From the NCBI RefSeq assembly GCF_019049255.1, contig NZ_JAGMUJ010000031.1, positions 206,585-270,584 on the forward strand: DNA of 64,000 nt. The letters are read 5' to 3'. A program made the position numbers and the translations under genes. How positions within the stretch are numbered: position 1 is the first letter of the stretch; every line of letters begins with the position of its first letter. Shown one piece after another: positions 1 to 9,892 of the stretch. The notes below the pieces were generated by a model that did not search any database, had not been told where the DNA came from, and saw only the letters and a program-made list of their open reading frames with translations. This DNA comes from Streptomyces sp. AC558_RSS880. Lineage in GTDB: Bacteria; Actinomycetota; Actinomycetes; Streptomycetales; Streptomycetaceae.

Positions 1-978
1 GACCAGGTCGATGTCGTCGATGGTGAGGCCGGCGCGGCCCAGTGCCTGCTTGCTCGCCTCGACCGGGCCGAGGCCCATGATCTCGGGGGAGAGGCCGGAG
101 ACGCCGGTGGAGACGATCCTGGCGAGCGGGGTGAGGCCGAGCTCGCGGGCCTTGGTGTCGCTCATGATGACGAGCGCGGCGGCGCCGTCGTTGAGCGGGC
201 AGCAGTTGCCGGCGGTGACCAGGCCGTCGGGGCGGAAGACCGGCTTCAGGCCCGCCACGCCCTCCATGGTGACGCCGGCGCGGGGACCGTCGTCCTTGCT
301 GACCACCGTGCCGTCGGGGAGTGTCACCGGGGTGATCTCGCGCTCCCAGAAGCCGTTCTTGATGGCCTCCTCGGCGAGGTTCTGCGAGCGGACGCCGAAC
401 TCGTCCATGTCCTGGCGGGTGACGCCCTTGAGCCGGGCCAGGTTCTCCGCGGTCTGGCCCATCGCGATGTACGGGTCGGGCACCAGGCCGTCCTCGCGCG
501 GGTCGTGCCAGGTGGAGCCCTCCGACTCGGCGACGGCGGCGGTACGGGCCTCGGCCTCGGCGAACAGCGGGTTGCGGGTATCCGGGAGGCTGTCGGAGTT
601 GCCCTTGGCGAAGCGGGAGACCGTCTCGACGCCGGCCGAGATGAACACGTCGCCCTCGCCGGCCTTGATGGCGTGCAGGGCCATGCGGGAGGTCTGCAGC
701 GAGGACGAGCAGTAGCGGGTGATGGTGCAGCCGGGGAGGTGGTCCATCCCCATCTGCACGGCGACCACGCGGCCGAGGTTGTTGCCCTGCTCGCCACCGG
801 GAAGGCCGCAGCCGAGCATCAGGTCGTCGATGTCCCTCGGGTCCAGCTCGGGGACCTTGGCGAGGGCGGCCTGGATGATCGTGGCGGTCAGGTCGTCCGG
901 GCGCAGGTCCTTCAGGGAGCCCTTGAAGGCGCGGCCGATGGGGGAGCGGGCGGCTGAGACGATCACGGCTTCGGGCAT
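1..978 (-). CDS. Acetyl-CoA acetyltransferase (thiolase), 3' end beyond window
   Basis: Thiolase-superfamily enzyme that condenses or cleaves acetoacetyl-CoA type substrates in the cytosol. The first 326 codons are visible and the gene runs off the left edge. The N-terminus reads MPEAVIVSAARSPIGRAFKG, which is typical of the family. The nucleophilic cysteine is Cys90 in the segment RYCSSSLQ. The second cysteine and the GHP histidine motif expected in the C-terminal half lie outside the window, so activity cannot be fully judged. The start is the only sensible ATG, with conserved thiolase sequence beginning directly after it. Biosynthetic and degradative (fadA-type) roles cannot be separated here. 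Confidence 0.93.
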   Translation of the reverse strand, partial: MPEAVIVSAARSPIGRAFKGSLKDLRPDDLTATIIQAALAKVPELDPRDIDDLMLGCGLPGGEQGNNLGRVVAVQMGMDHLPGCTITRYCSSSLQTSRMALHAIKAGEGDVFISAGVETVSRFAKGNSDSLPDTRNPLFAEAEARTAAVAESEGSTWHDPREDGLVPDPYIAMGQTAENLARLKGVTRQDMDEFGVRSQNLAEEAIKNGFWEREITPVTLPDGTVVSKDDGPRAGVTMEGVAGLKPVFRPDGLVTAGNCCPLNDGAAALVIMSDTKARELGLTPLARIVSTGVSGLSPEIMGLGPVEASKQALGRAGLTIDDIDLV

Positions 979-1326
979 CACGGCTCCAGGGATGAGGGGC
1001 GGCGGGAGGGCATACCGGTTGGTTGGTGCGGGACTTCTTGGGAAGTTACCCGGACGTATGGGCGGGGTCACGACTGACGCGATGTGACATGGACCGCAAC
1101 TGTCTAAGCGCTTGCTTGGGCGGACCGTACTCACGGGCAGCCGCGCCGCACACCCCGCACACCCCGCTCACCGCGGGCAGTCGTGCCGCAGGGCGGCACG
1201 GGCGGGCGCGACGGCACCCCGTGAGCGCCGGACTGCGCGACACCCCCCGCCCCGCACCGGCACCGCTGCGTCGGTGCGGCACGACTGCCCGCAGCTGCGG
1301 GGACTGTCCGTGGCAGAGGTCCGGGG
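979..1326. other. Intergenic region holding a dispersed repeat copy
   Basis: No gene is supported here. It contains the leader of the thiolase gene and, nearer the hydrolase stop, a GC-rich repeat element bounded by a perfect 18-bp inverted repeat (see the repeat entry at 1173-1292). ORFs on both strands in this stretch lack ribosome sites and have no recognisable protein content. Confidence 0.7.
1173..1292. repeat. Dispersed intergenic repeat, family A, copy 1
   Basis: A perfect 18-bp inverted repeat (1173-1190 and 1275-1292, containing GGGCAGTCGTGCC) flanks an 84-nt GC-rich core. The core contains GGCGGCACGGGCGGGCGC and GCGCCGGACTGCGCGACACC. Closely related core sequence recurs in three other intergenic gaps of this window, near 48564, 59212 and 63762. 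It looks like a short palindromic interspersed element, not part of a gene. Confidence 0.75.
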
Positions 1327-2352
1327 TTACGACGGCTGGGTCGAAGGTTCCGGCTCCGCCTCCGTGACCCTGCGGCGCCGGCGGCGTTTCAAGAGGGCCC
1401 ACGGCCCCCGCGCACCCGCCGGCATCGCCGCGGTGACCTCCGTGCCCGCCTCCGACGCCGCCTCCGCCGCCGCCCGGGCCACCGGCAGGAACCCCTCGCG
1501 GCGGGCGGCGTCCGGGCGCTCCTCCTCCGCCGGCCACAGCCCCAGCGTCGCGCACACCGTCGGCAGCACCGCCATCGCGGCAGTGGCGTACCCCTCCGCC
1601 GAGGGGTGATAGCTGTCCGGCCCGAACAGCTCGCGCGGGTTCGCCGCGAACTCGGGTCCCAGCAGATCGCCCAGCGACACCGTGCGCCCGCCCTGCTCGA
1701 CGGCTCCGATCGTCTGCGCCGCCGCCAGCTGCCGCGAGGCCCGGCGGGCCAGCCAGCGCAGCGGCTGCCACACCGGCTCGATCGTGCCGAGATCGGGGCA
1801 GGTGCCGACGACCACCTCCGCACCGGCCGTCCGCAGCCGTCGTACCGCCGAGGACAGGTGGCGCACGGACTGGGTGGGCGGCATGCGATGGGTGACGTCA
1901 TTGGCGCCGACCATGATCACGCAGACGTCCGGCACCCGGGACGGATCCGCCAGCGCCTGCGTCACCTGCCGGTCCAGGTCGTCGGAACAGGCCCCGGGCA
2001 CCGCGACCGTGCTCAGCCCCACCGGACGTTCCGCGAGCGCCGCGACGCCCGACGCCAGCAGCGCGCCCGGCGTCTGCCCGGCCCGGCGCACGCCCTGCCC
2101 GGCCGCCGTGGAGTCGCCCAGCATCGTCAGCCGCAGCGCCGGTTCGCCCGGCACCGTGTACGCCGCTCCGTACAGCCCGTCCGCGTTCGGTACATGAGGA
2201 GTCGTGCCGTTGCCCACGCGGCGCCGCGCCAGCTGGGCCTCGGCCATCAAGAGCCCCACGGTGGCCGCCCCGGCCAGACCGATGCCCCCACCGCCGTACG
2301 CCGCGCCGGCCGCGATGCGCCGGGCCACCCTCGCCCTCGACAAGCCCGTCAT
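1327..2352 (-). CDS. SGNH/GDSL-family esterase-lipase, membrane-anchored or secreted
   Basis: A 341-residue SGNH hydrolase, a family that cleaves acyl or acetyl esters of lipids and polysaccharides. Block I is MLGDSTAAG with nucleophile Ser81, block III is VGANDVTH, and the catalytic Asp-His pair is in DSYHPSAEGY. A hydrophobic stretch at about residues 12-40 suggests an uncleaved signal anchor, so the enzyme probably faces outward. The start was set at MTGLSRARV because an AGGAGG ribosome site lies about 12 nt upstream. An in-frame upstream start would add 21 residues of poor content. It is transcribed divergently from cystathionine beta-synthase. The substrate is unknown. Confidence 0.88.
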   Translation of the reverse strand: MTGLSRARVARRIAAGAAYGGGGIGLAGAATVGLLMAEAQLARRRVGNGTTPHVPNADGLYGAAYTVPGEPALRLTMLGDSTAAGQGVRRAGQTPGALLASGVAALAERPVGLSTVAVPGACSDDLDRQVTQALADPSRVPDVCVIMVGANDVTHRMPPTQSVRHLSSAVRRLRTAGAEVVVGTCPDLGTIEPVWQPLRWLARRASRQLAAAQTIGAVEQGGRTVSLGDLLGPEFAANPRELFGPDSYHPSAEGYATAAMAVLPTVCATLGLWPAEEERPDAARREGFLPVARAAAEAASEAGTEVTAAMPAGARGPWALLKRRRRRRVTEAEPEPSTQPS

Positions 2353-2515
2353 GCCTCGCCGCCACCTCCTCGAACCCGTACAACCAGTGCTTGCCCCGTA
2401 CGGACCGTGGTCCAATCCTCACGGCAGGTGAACGACCCGGCCGGGTTCGGACCGGTGAGGGCCTAGGCTGGCATCACCACTACGACCACACCTTTTGCAG
2501 CATCCGGAGACAACG

Positions 2516-3900
<1,385 letters not shown>

Positions 3901-3904
<4 letters not shown>

Positions 3905-3967
3905 CGGCCCGCCAGGTGAAGTGACGGCCCGCCAGGTGAAGTGACGGTCCGCCAGGTGAAGTGACGG
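3901..3967 (+). repeat. 20-bp tandem direct repeat, three full copies plus a partial one
   Basis: The unit GTGACGGCCCGCCAGGTGAA occurs at 3901-3920, 3921-3940 and 3941-3960 (one C-to-T change in the third), followed by GTGACGG. The cbs stop codon TGA lies in the first unit. The following hairpin at 3972-3989 is outside the array. Confidence 0.95.
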
Positions 3968-3971
3968 TGGA

Positions 3972-3989
3972 CCCGCCGTGAACGGCGGG
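3972..3989. terminator. Short hairpin downstream of cbs
   Basis: CCCGCCG and CGGCGGG form a perfect 7-bp stem around a TGAA loop, 67 nt after the cbs stop. There is no T-run, as is common for Streptomyces terminators. The rest of the 3905-4282 gap contains no supported gene. Confidence 0.45.
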
Positions 3990-4282
3990 GTGCCGGCGCG
4001 ATGATGATCTTCGTGGACTTCGCGGAAGTGGTACGAGCGTGTCACGTCCGCGCAGCACTCGCTTAACACGGGTCCGGCAGATTGGTGGGTGTCGGCGGAA
4101 CGGGAGCGGCTCCCCGTTCCGGCCGGCGACCGAACGGCGTCGAAGGACCTCCGGAGCGGCTCCCGGACCTCCATGGACGCCTCGGACGCGCAGCCTGCCT
4201 CAACGGGCGCGCGTCCCCCGCGGGGACCGCCGTCGTCCCGCCCCCCGGTGACGGGGGTGCGGCGGTCCCCGCGCAGACGGTC

Positions 4283-4714
4283 TCAGTCCTCCCAGTCGTT
4301 GTCGCGGGAGGCCCTGCGGCGGCCGAACAGGCCCGGGTTGGTCCGGGCGGCCTGGACGGCGTTGACGCCGACGATGCCCAGCCAGGCGACCACCAGACCG
4401 GGCAGATGGCCCACACCCCCGCCGATGGCGGACAGCGGCACCGCCAGGACCAGCGAGACGATCCCGAAGCCGAAGCGCTCGCCCCAGGTGTCCGTGGCCC
4501 CCGGAGACCGAGAGTCCCGGGCCACCGTCATCTGCTGCTCGGCGAACTGCCGGCGCACCCGGCGCTCCACCGCGCCGTCGATGCGCTGGTCGACCTTCTC
4601 CAGGAACGAGTCGACCAGCGCGGACTCGTACTCTTCGCCCAGCTCCCTGCGGGCCTGCAGGGAGGCGTCGAGTTCCTTCTTCAGCTCGGTGTCCCGCGCG
4701 TCCATTCCGGTCAT
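4283..4714 (-). CDS. Small conserved membrane protein of unknown function
   Basis: A 143-residue protein. Residues 1-70 are charged and helical (ELKKELDASLQARRELGEEY and onward), probably a short coiled coil. They are followed by two hydrophobic segments at about 83-101 and 104-120, and a basic-acidic tail ending RRASRDNDWED. It is therefore likely a two-pass inner-membrane protein with both ends in the cytosol. The start MTGMDARD was chosen because conserved-looking charged sequence starts there; a second ATG lies 9 nt downstream. It sits downstream of, and on the same strand as, an LCP gene, 71 nt away. I do not recognise a named family. Confidence 0.75.
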   Translation of the reverse strand: MTGMDARDTELKKELDASLQARRELGEEYESALVDSFLEKVDQRIDGAVERRVRRQFAEQQMTVARDSRSPGATDTWGERFGFGIVSLVLAVPLSAIGGGVGHLPGLVVAWLGIVGVNAVQAARTNPGLFGRRRASRDNDWED

Positions 4715-4785
4715 GCGTCCCACGGTAGGGAGGCGGAAGGGCGGTGGCACTGGGGGTAACCCCCCACTCGGTCTCGGGTTCGCCG

Positions 4786-6477
4786 CTACTTCTTGCACAT
4801 CTTCTCGTCGGCCCGGGACTGCTTGACGTCGACCTTCTTCGGCGGGGCGATGGAGACGCCGGCCTTCGTGAAGTCGGGGCCGAGGGTGAGCGTCATCGGG
4901 GTCGTCGCGTCGGCGTCCGTCGTGCCGGGCCTCATGGCCGAGGCGGGCAGGCCCATCAGGTCGGCGAGCTTGCGGGCCTGGTCGGCCTGGTTCGGGGCGT
5001 ACTCCAGCCGGGTCTTGTCGACATCGGCCGGGGCGTTGCCCTTGTTGGTCGACCTGGCCACGCCCTCGCTGGTCTGCAGCCAGACGAGGGTGTCCTGTGC
5101 GGCGCCCCCCGGGCCGCCGCCGTTGAGGACGTCGACGCGGATCTCGGACGCCTCCGCCCGGGTGCCCTCCAGCAGCTCGGCCTGCTTGTCCTTGGCGTCC
5201 TTCTCCTTCTTCTTCACCTCGGTGAGGGAGACGTCGTTCTGCAGCATGCTGAAGAGCTTCGGGGCCTCGACCGGGTGCAGTACGACGGTGACGGGCGTGG
5301 GTTCGTCCGGATTGTCGACCACCGGCAGGGTCATCAGGGTGATGTTCTTCAGGTCGATCTTGCCGAGTTCCCGGGCGAGGGTGAGCAGCTTGCTGGGGCT
5401 GCCTATGCCCTTGTCCACGGTGAGGGACTTGGTGGCCGCGTCGGCGACGTCGAGCATCTTCGACGGGCTGTCCAGCGTGTCCTCCTTCAGCTGGCGCAGC
5501 ATCGACGCGACGAACTTCTGCTGCATCTCGATCCGGTCCAGGTCGCTCTCGTTCTTCAGACCGTGCCGGTTGCGGAGGAACGACAGCGCGTCCTCGCCCT
5601 GGATGGTGCTCTCCCCTTCCGGCAGATCGAGTCCGGAGCCGCCGTCCAGGTCCTTGATGGGCTCCTCCAGGCACACCTTGACGCCGCCGACCGCGGTGGA
5701 CAGCGTCTTGACCGCGTTGAAGTCGAACATCATGAAGTGGTCGAGCTCGAGGCCGGTGATCTCCTCGACGGTGAGCATGGTGCAGCCCGGATCGCGGCCG
5801 TTCACGCCGTAGGACTCGTTGAACTTGGTGGGGACCGTCGAGCCGGGGATCTTCTTGGTGGAACCGTCGGACTGTTTGGACTCGCAGTCCGGGATCTTGA
5901 TCATCAGGTCGCGGGGGATGCTCACCACGGTCGCGTTGGTGCGGTCCTCGGACATGTGGAAGAGGAGCGTGGTGTCGGCGTGGCCGGTGACGTTGGTCCG
6001 GTTGCCGTAGGCCTCGTTGCCCTCGCCGGTGCGGACGTCGTTGCCGATGACCAGGAGGTTGACCGGTCCGTCCGCCACGGCCTCGTCGCTGCCCACGTCA
6101 CCGATGTCGACGGTGTTGATGTTGCCGTAGAGGCGGTCGTACCAGTAGTACGCGAACGCCGAACCGCCCACGAGGACCAGACCGAGGGCGCCTCCCGTCC
6201 ACATCAGCGCCTTCTTCTTGCGGCTCCTCTTCTGCTTGCGCTTGCGGCTGCCGGGGCCGGGCGTGTCCTCCGCGGCGGGCGCGGCACGGCGACCGCGCTG
6301 GCCGGGGACGCGGGCGGGCGCGGTGGAGCCGGGGTGTGGGGCACTGCGGGGGCGGGGCGTTCTCGGCTGCTCTGCGGAATCGTTCAGCCGCAGTTCGTAT
6401 TCGCCGGTCTCCGGGTTGAGTACCCACTGGTCGGCAGGATCGGTTCCGTCCGTCTGCCCACGACTCTGCGCGTCCAC
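4786..6477 (-). CDS. LCP (LytR-CpsA-Psr) family glycopolymer ligase with LytR_C domain, paralog 1
   Basis: LCP enzymes move undecaprenyl-linked glycopolymers onto peptidoglycan on the outer face of the membrane. This 563-aa protein has a cytosolic N-terminus with the motif DPADQWVLNP-E-TGEYELRL, a basic stretch, and one membrane helix at about residues 88-112. The LCP domain follows (NLLVIGNDVRTGEG, VSIPRDLMIKIP, and the arginine-rich FLRNRHGLKNESDLDR), then a C-terminal LytR_C domain with RVDVLNGGG. The GTG start has GGAGG 12 nt upstream, the same layout as the paralog at 41525-43306. It is separated from the other six LCP genes by 27 kb. Confidence 0.93.
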   Translation of the reverse strand: MDAQSRGQTDGTDPADQWVLNPETGEYELRLNDSAEQPRTPRPRSAPHPGSTAPARVPGQRGRRAAPAAEDTPGPGSRKRKQKRSRKKKALMWTGGALGLVLVGGSAFAYYWYDRLYGNINTVDIGDVGSDEAVADGPVNLLVIGNDVRTGEGNEAYGNRTNVTGHADTTLLFHMSEDRTNATVVSIPRDLMIKIPDCESKQSDGSTKKIPGSTVPTKFNESYGVNGRDPGCTMLTVEEITGLELDHFMMFDFNAVKTLSTAVGGVKVCLEEPIKDLDGGSGLDLPEGESTIQGEDALSFLRNRHGLKNESDLDRIEMQQKFVASMLRQLKEDTLDSPSKMLDVADAATKSLTVDKGIGSPSKLLTLARELGKIDLKNITLMTLPVVDNPDEPTPVTVVLHPVEAPKLFSMLQNDVSLTEVKKKEKDAKDKQAELLEGTRAEASEIRVDVLNGGGPGGAAQDTLVWLQTSEGVARSTNKGNAPADVDKTRLEYAPNQADQARKLADLMGLPASAMRPGTTDADATTPMTLTLGPDFTKAGVSIAPPKKVDVKQSRADEKMCKK

Positions 6478-6745
6478 GCCTGTACCAGTCCTCCGTCGGG
6501 TGCCACATGGGTCGCCTGCGTCTCAAGACGCTCTATTGTTCGATGAGTTACGCTATCCGGCCCGTTCGGGATGTGGTGACGTCGTAACAAAATCGTCGAG
6601 TTCCGGATCTGTCGCCGAAGCGGGCACAGTGTGTGATCTCCGCCCATCGCGACGTGTGACCGGCGCGGCCCCGCGAGCCCCTGTATAACGGTATGCAGGG
6701 ATTTCGATGGGTGAATAGGTCGAGGCGTCGAGGGAGAGTCAGGTC

Positions 6746-7588
6746 ATGAGCGGCACCGAGAGCCCCGCCGCGCGCCTCCAGGCGCTCTTCGAGGGGCACC
6801 GGCTGACGCCGACCCAGCGGCGCATCGCGCACAGCATGGTGCGGCGCGCCGCCGACGTACCGTTCCTGTCCAGCGTGGAGCTGGCCGAGCTGGCCGGGGT
6901 CAGCCAGCCGTCCGTGACCCGGTTCGCCGTCGCCCTCGGCTTCGACGGCTATCCCGCCCTGCGGCGGCATCTGCGCGAGGTCGCGCCCGCCGAACCGGCA
7001 CCGGAATCCGGCTCGTACAACGCGTACCAGCAGGCCGTCGAGGCCGAGATCGAGAACCTGCGGCACTTGGCGGAGGTGCTGGCCGACCCCCGGCCGGTGC
7101 GGCAGGCGGGCCGGGTGCTGGCCGGGAGCCGGCCGCTGCCCGTGCTGGGGCTGCGGGCCGCGGCGGCCCAGGCGCACGGGTTCGCCTACTTCGCCGCCAA
7201 GGTCCATCCGGACGTACGGCTGCTCAACGAGGGCGGCACGATGCTCCACGACCGGATCGACGCCGCCGCGCGGGCCGGGGCGAGCGCCCTGCTGTGCTTC
7301 GCGCTGCCCCGGCACCCCCGCGAGGTCGTCGACGCCCTCGACCGTGCCAAGGAGACGGGGCTGACCGTGGTCACCGTCGCCGACTCCCCGTTCGCGCCGG
7401 TCGCCAAGGTGTCCGACCTGCTGCTGCCCGCCGCCGTCGGTACCGGGCTGGCCTTCGACACGGCGTGCGCGCCGATGCTGCTGGGCCGGGTGCTGCTGGA
7501 GGCGATGTGCGACGACCTGCCCGACGCGCAGGCGCGGCTGGAGGAGTTCGACGCGAAGGCGGCGGCACGCGGGCTGTTCGTGGACTGA
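6746..7588 (+). CDS. MurR/RpiR-family transcriptional regulator
   Basis: A 280-residue DNA-binding regulator with an N-terminal RpiR helix-turn-helix (residues about 10-85, including LAELAGVSQPSVTRFAVALG) and a C-terminal SIS sugar-phosphate isomerase-like domain (about 120-260). Family members usually sense phosphosugars or related metabolites and control neighbouring catabolic genes. The ATG follows GGGAGAGTCAGGTC with a suitable ribosome site. It is divergent from the LCP gene and upstream of an unrelated membrane protein. The hut operon is 2.3 kb downstream but with other genes between, so a link to histidine use is only a possibility. Confidence 0.88.
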   Translation: MSGTESPAARLQALFEGHRLTPTQRRIAHSMVRRAADVPFLSSVELAELAGVSQPSVTRFAVALGFDGYPALRRHLREVAPAEPAPESGSYNAYQQAVEAEIENLRHLAEVLADPRPVRQAGRVLAGSRPLPVLGLRAAAAQAHGFAYFAAKVHPDVRLLNEGGTMLHDRIDAAARAGASALLCFALPRHPREVVDALDRAKETGLTVVTVADSPFAPVAKVSDLLLPAAVGTGLAFDTACAPMLLGRVLLEAMCDDLPDAQARLEEFDAKAAARGLFVD

Positions 7589-7693
7589 CGGCCCGCGGGA
7601 CGGCGGGGGCGGTCCGCCCGTGTTCTCAGACTCGTCTCACCTTGTGCCGCTAACCTCCCGTCTCCCACTGACGTGAGAGACGGGAGGCCGGAC

Positions 7694-8278
7694 ATGACAC
7701 GTGGAGGACAGGGGCTGGCCCGGGTGGCGGTCGTCGTACGGGCGGGGGCCGCGCCACTGTGGTGGCTGGGAGTCGTCGCGGCGGGCGCCGGGGTACTGGT
7801 GCCGGGACTGACCGGGCGCCGGATCGGGGTACTGGCGGGTGCCGCGCTGTTCCTCGTGGCGGCGGCCGTCGTGGCGTACGGGCGGCGGGGGCGGTACCGC
7901 GCGTCGGCCCGTTCGGCGGTCCGGGCGGGCCGGCACGACGTGCTCCAGGACCGGGCGGTGACCGTCCGCAACTGGCGTCGCGGGCACCGCTGGTGGCTGC
8001 TGCTCGCCTTCCTCGCCGCGCTGGGCACGGCGTTCGCGGTGCCCGCGGCCGGTGGTCTGCTGCTCGCCGGGTGCGGGGCGGGCCTCTGGCTGAAGGCGGC
8101 CTGGATCGGGCGCCTGGAGCGGGCGGACGAGGTCCTGCTGTGGGTACGCGTCGACTGGCTCCGCGCGGGAGCGGGGCGGCCTGCCGGCAAGGCGGTCAAG
8201 GGGTACCGGACGACCGGTGTCGCGGCGGGTGACGCGGCGCCCGGGGGCGCCCGTCGCCGGGCGCCGGCCCTCGTCTGA
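7694..8278 (+). CDS. Predicted membrane protein of unknown function
   Basis: A 194-residue protein with four hydrophobic segments: about residues 18-37, 43-62, 103-120 and 122-140. Arginine-rich linkers lie between them and a positively charged tail follows. There is no recognisable enzyme motif. The ATG at 7694 was preferred over a GTG 21 nt upstream because GGGAGG sits 7 nt before it. It starts 105 nt after the RpiR gene on the same strand and ends 74 nt before the convergent LysA-like gene. Confidence 0.72.
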   Translation: MTRGGQGLARVAVVVRAGAAPLWWLGVVAAGAGVLVPGLTGRRIGVLAGAALFLVAAAVVAYGRRGRYRASARSAVRAGRHDVLQDRAVTVRNWRRGHRWWLLLAFLAALGTAFAVPAAGGLLLAGCGAGLWLKAAWIGRLERADEVLLWVRVDWLRAGAGRPAGKAVKGYRTTGVAAGDAAPGGARRRAPALV

Positions 8279-8352
8279 GAGGTTCTCCGCGGGGGTGTCG
8301 TGGGCGATCGCGCCCGCGGGGCGGAGCCGCGGGCCGGCCCCGCCCCGCGCCC

Positions 8353-9765
8353 CTAGGGGAGCAGGGCGTCGGTGTGGGCGGCGCCCGCTTCGGCCACGAT
8401 CTCCTCGACCGTCTGGGGCGCGCGTACCGTCGCGAAGGTGACGCCTCCCGTGCCGTCCGGGGTGAAGCCGTGGATGCCGGGGCGGGGGAGCGAGTTGTAG
8501 GCGTAGTGGTGGGCGAAGTAGTACGCGCCCGTGTCCAGTGCCGCCGCGTAGTCGCCCTGTTCCAGCAGGGGCAGTGACTGCCCCTGGGCGAGCAGGTCGC
8601 CCGCGAAGCAGGCCGGTCCCGCCACGTCCTGCACGACCGCCGGACCCTCCTTGGGCCGCCCCTTCGCGTCGTACGCGGCGATCCGCAGCGGCCACGACGC
8701 CGGCGCGTACACCGTCCGCGTCGCCACCTGCACGCCCGCGTGCGTCACCGCGACCGGGCGCCCGCCCGCGCTCTTGGCGTACTCCACGCGCGCGACCACC
8801 GTGCCGTGCTTGGCCAGCAGCGACCGGCCGAACTCGGTGACCAGCCCGTACCGCCCGTCGAACAGCCCCGGCACCGTCTCGCTCAGCAGCCGCGCGTACC
8901 GGCCGTACGTCGGTGTGCTCGCCTCGGAGGCGAAGTTCACCGGCAGTCCGCCGCCGATGTCGACGGTGTCGACCTGGTGCCGTCCGGCGCGCCGGTTGAT
9001 CTCCTCCGCCAGTTCGTACGTCTCCGCGACTCCTCGCGCCATCATCGTCAGCGCGATGCCCTGGGAGCCGGTGTGCGCGTGCAGCCGGGTCAGCCACGGC
9101 CGGTCCAGGTACGCCCGTACGACCCACTCCCGCGCGCCCTCGTCGCGCAGCGCCACCCCGAACTTCGAGGTCGCCGTGGCCGTGGACAGCGCCTCGATGG
9201 AACCGCCGCCGACCTGCGGGTTCACCCGGATGCCGAGGGGGGAGCGGGAGCCGGATCCCGCCATCAGGGCGTCGAGGCGGGCCAGCTCCTGCGGGTTGTC
9301 CGCGTTGACGGCGATGCCCAGCGCGAGCGCCTCCCGCAGCTCGGCGGGTGTCTTGGCGGGCGAGTCGAGGACCGTCCGCTCGGGCTCCACCCCCGCCGCC
9401 CGCGCCAGCGCCAGCTCACCCGGGCTGGCCACCTCCGCGCCGATGCCCTCCGCGCGCAACAGCCGCAGCACCGGCACCAGCGGACTCGCCTTCACCGCGA
9501 AGGCGTGCAGCACGGGCGTGCCGGGCGCCGTCACCGCCTCGAACGCCGTCCGCAGCCCGGCCGCCGACTCCCGGATGCCGGTCACGTCGAGCAGGGCCAC
9601 CAAGGGGGTGCCGGCGTCGAGCAGCCCCTGCTCCACGGCGGCCCGCACCGCGGCGTCCCGCCGGGCCGCCCGCCCCTCGGCGGACGCGTCCACCTCGTCC
9701 GTCCGGCCGTCGTCGTGGGCCACCACGCCCTCCGTCCCGTCCGCGTTCTCCGTGTCCGAGCGCAT
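8353..9765 (-). CDS. Divergent diaminopimelate-decarboxylase-like PLP enzyme
   Basis: A 470-residue fold-type III PLP enzyme related to LysA (alanine racemase-like barrel plus C-terminal beta domain). The PLP lysine is Lys92 in HAFAVKAS, the glycine loop is DIGGGLPVNF, and HAHTGSQG takes the place of the HIGSQ motif. Two LysA signatures differ: TEFGRS is found where EPGR is usual, and CFAGD is found where CESGD is usual. The latter removes the substrate-contacting glutamate. A specialised amino-acid or amine decarboxylase is therefore as likely as housekeeping LysA. It is transcribed divergently from hutU across 127 nt. The start MRSDTEN is the first good ATG; its first 45 residues are poorly conserved-looking. 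Confidence 0.82.
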   Translation of the reverse strand: MRSDTENADGTEGVVAHDDGRTDEVDASAEGRAARRDAAVRAAVEQGLLDAGTPLVALLDVTGIRESAAGLRTAFEAVTAPGTPVLHAFAVKASPLVPVLRLLRAEGIGAEVASPGELALARAAGVEPERTVLDSPAKTPAELREALALGIAVNADNPQELARLDALMAGSGSRSPLGIRVNPQVGGGSIEALSTATATSKFGVALRDEGAREWVVRAYLDRPWLTRLHAHTGSQGIALTMMARGVAETYELAEEINRRAGRHQVDTVDIGGGLPVNFASEASTPTYGRYARLLSETVPGLFDGRYGLVTEFGRSLLAKHGTVVARVEYAKSAGGRPVAVTHAGVQVATRTVYAPASWPLRIAAYDAKGRPKEGPAVVQDVAGPACFAGDLLAQGQSLPLLEQGDYAAALDTGAYYFAHHYAYNSLPRPGIHGFTPDGTGGVTFATVRAPQTVEEIVAEAGAAHTDALLP

Positions 9766-9813
9766 GCGTCCAGCCAAACATCCCTCGCACGGCCGCGCCG
9801 ACCCGTCCCCGTC

Positions 9814-9848
9814 TTGACTAGCTCTATTCAGAACACGAGTATGTGAAT
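9814..9848 (+). promoter_or_regulatory. Candidate hut promoter and operator
   Basis: TTGACT at 9814-9819 is a reasonable -35 box, 79 nt upstream of hutU. A small dyad ATTCA (9826-9830) and TGAAT (9844-9848) lies in the spacer and -10 area, as a repressor site might. The -10 match is poor, so this is tentative. Confidence 0.3.
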
Positions 9849-9892
9849 ATCTGTAGCAATCGTCCGCAGTACGGCAGCACAGGAGGCAGACC

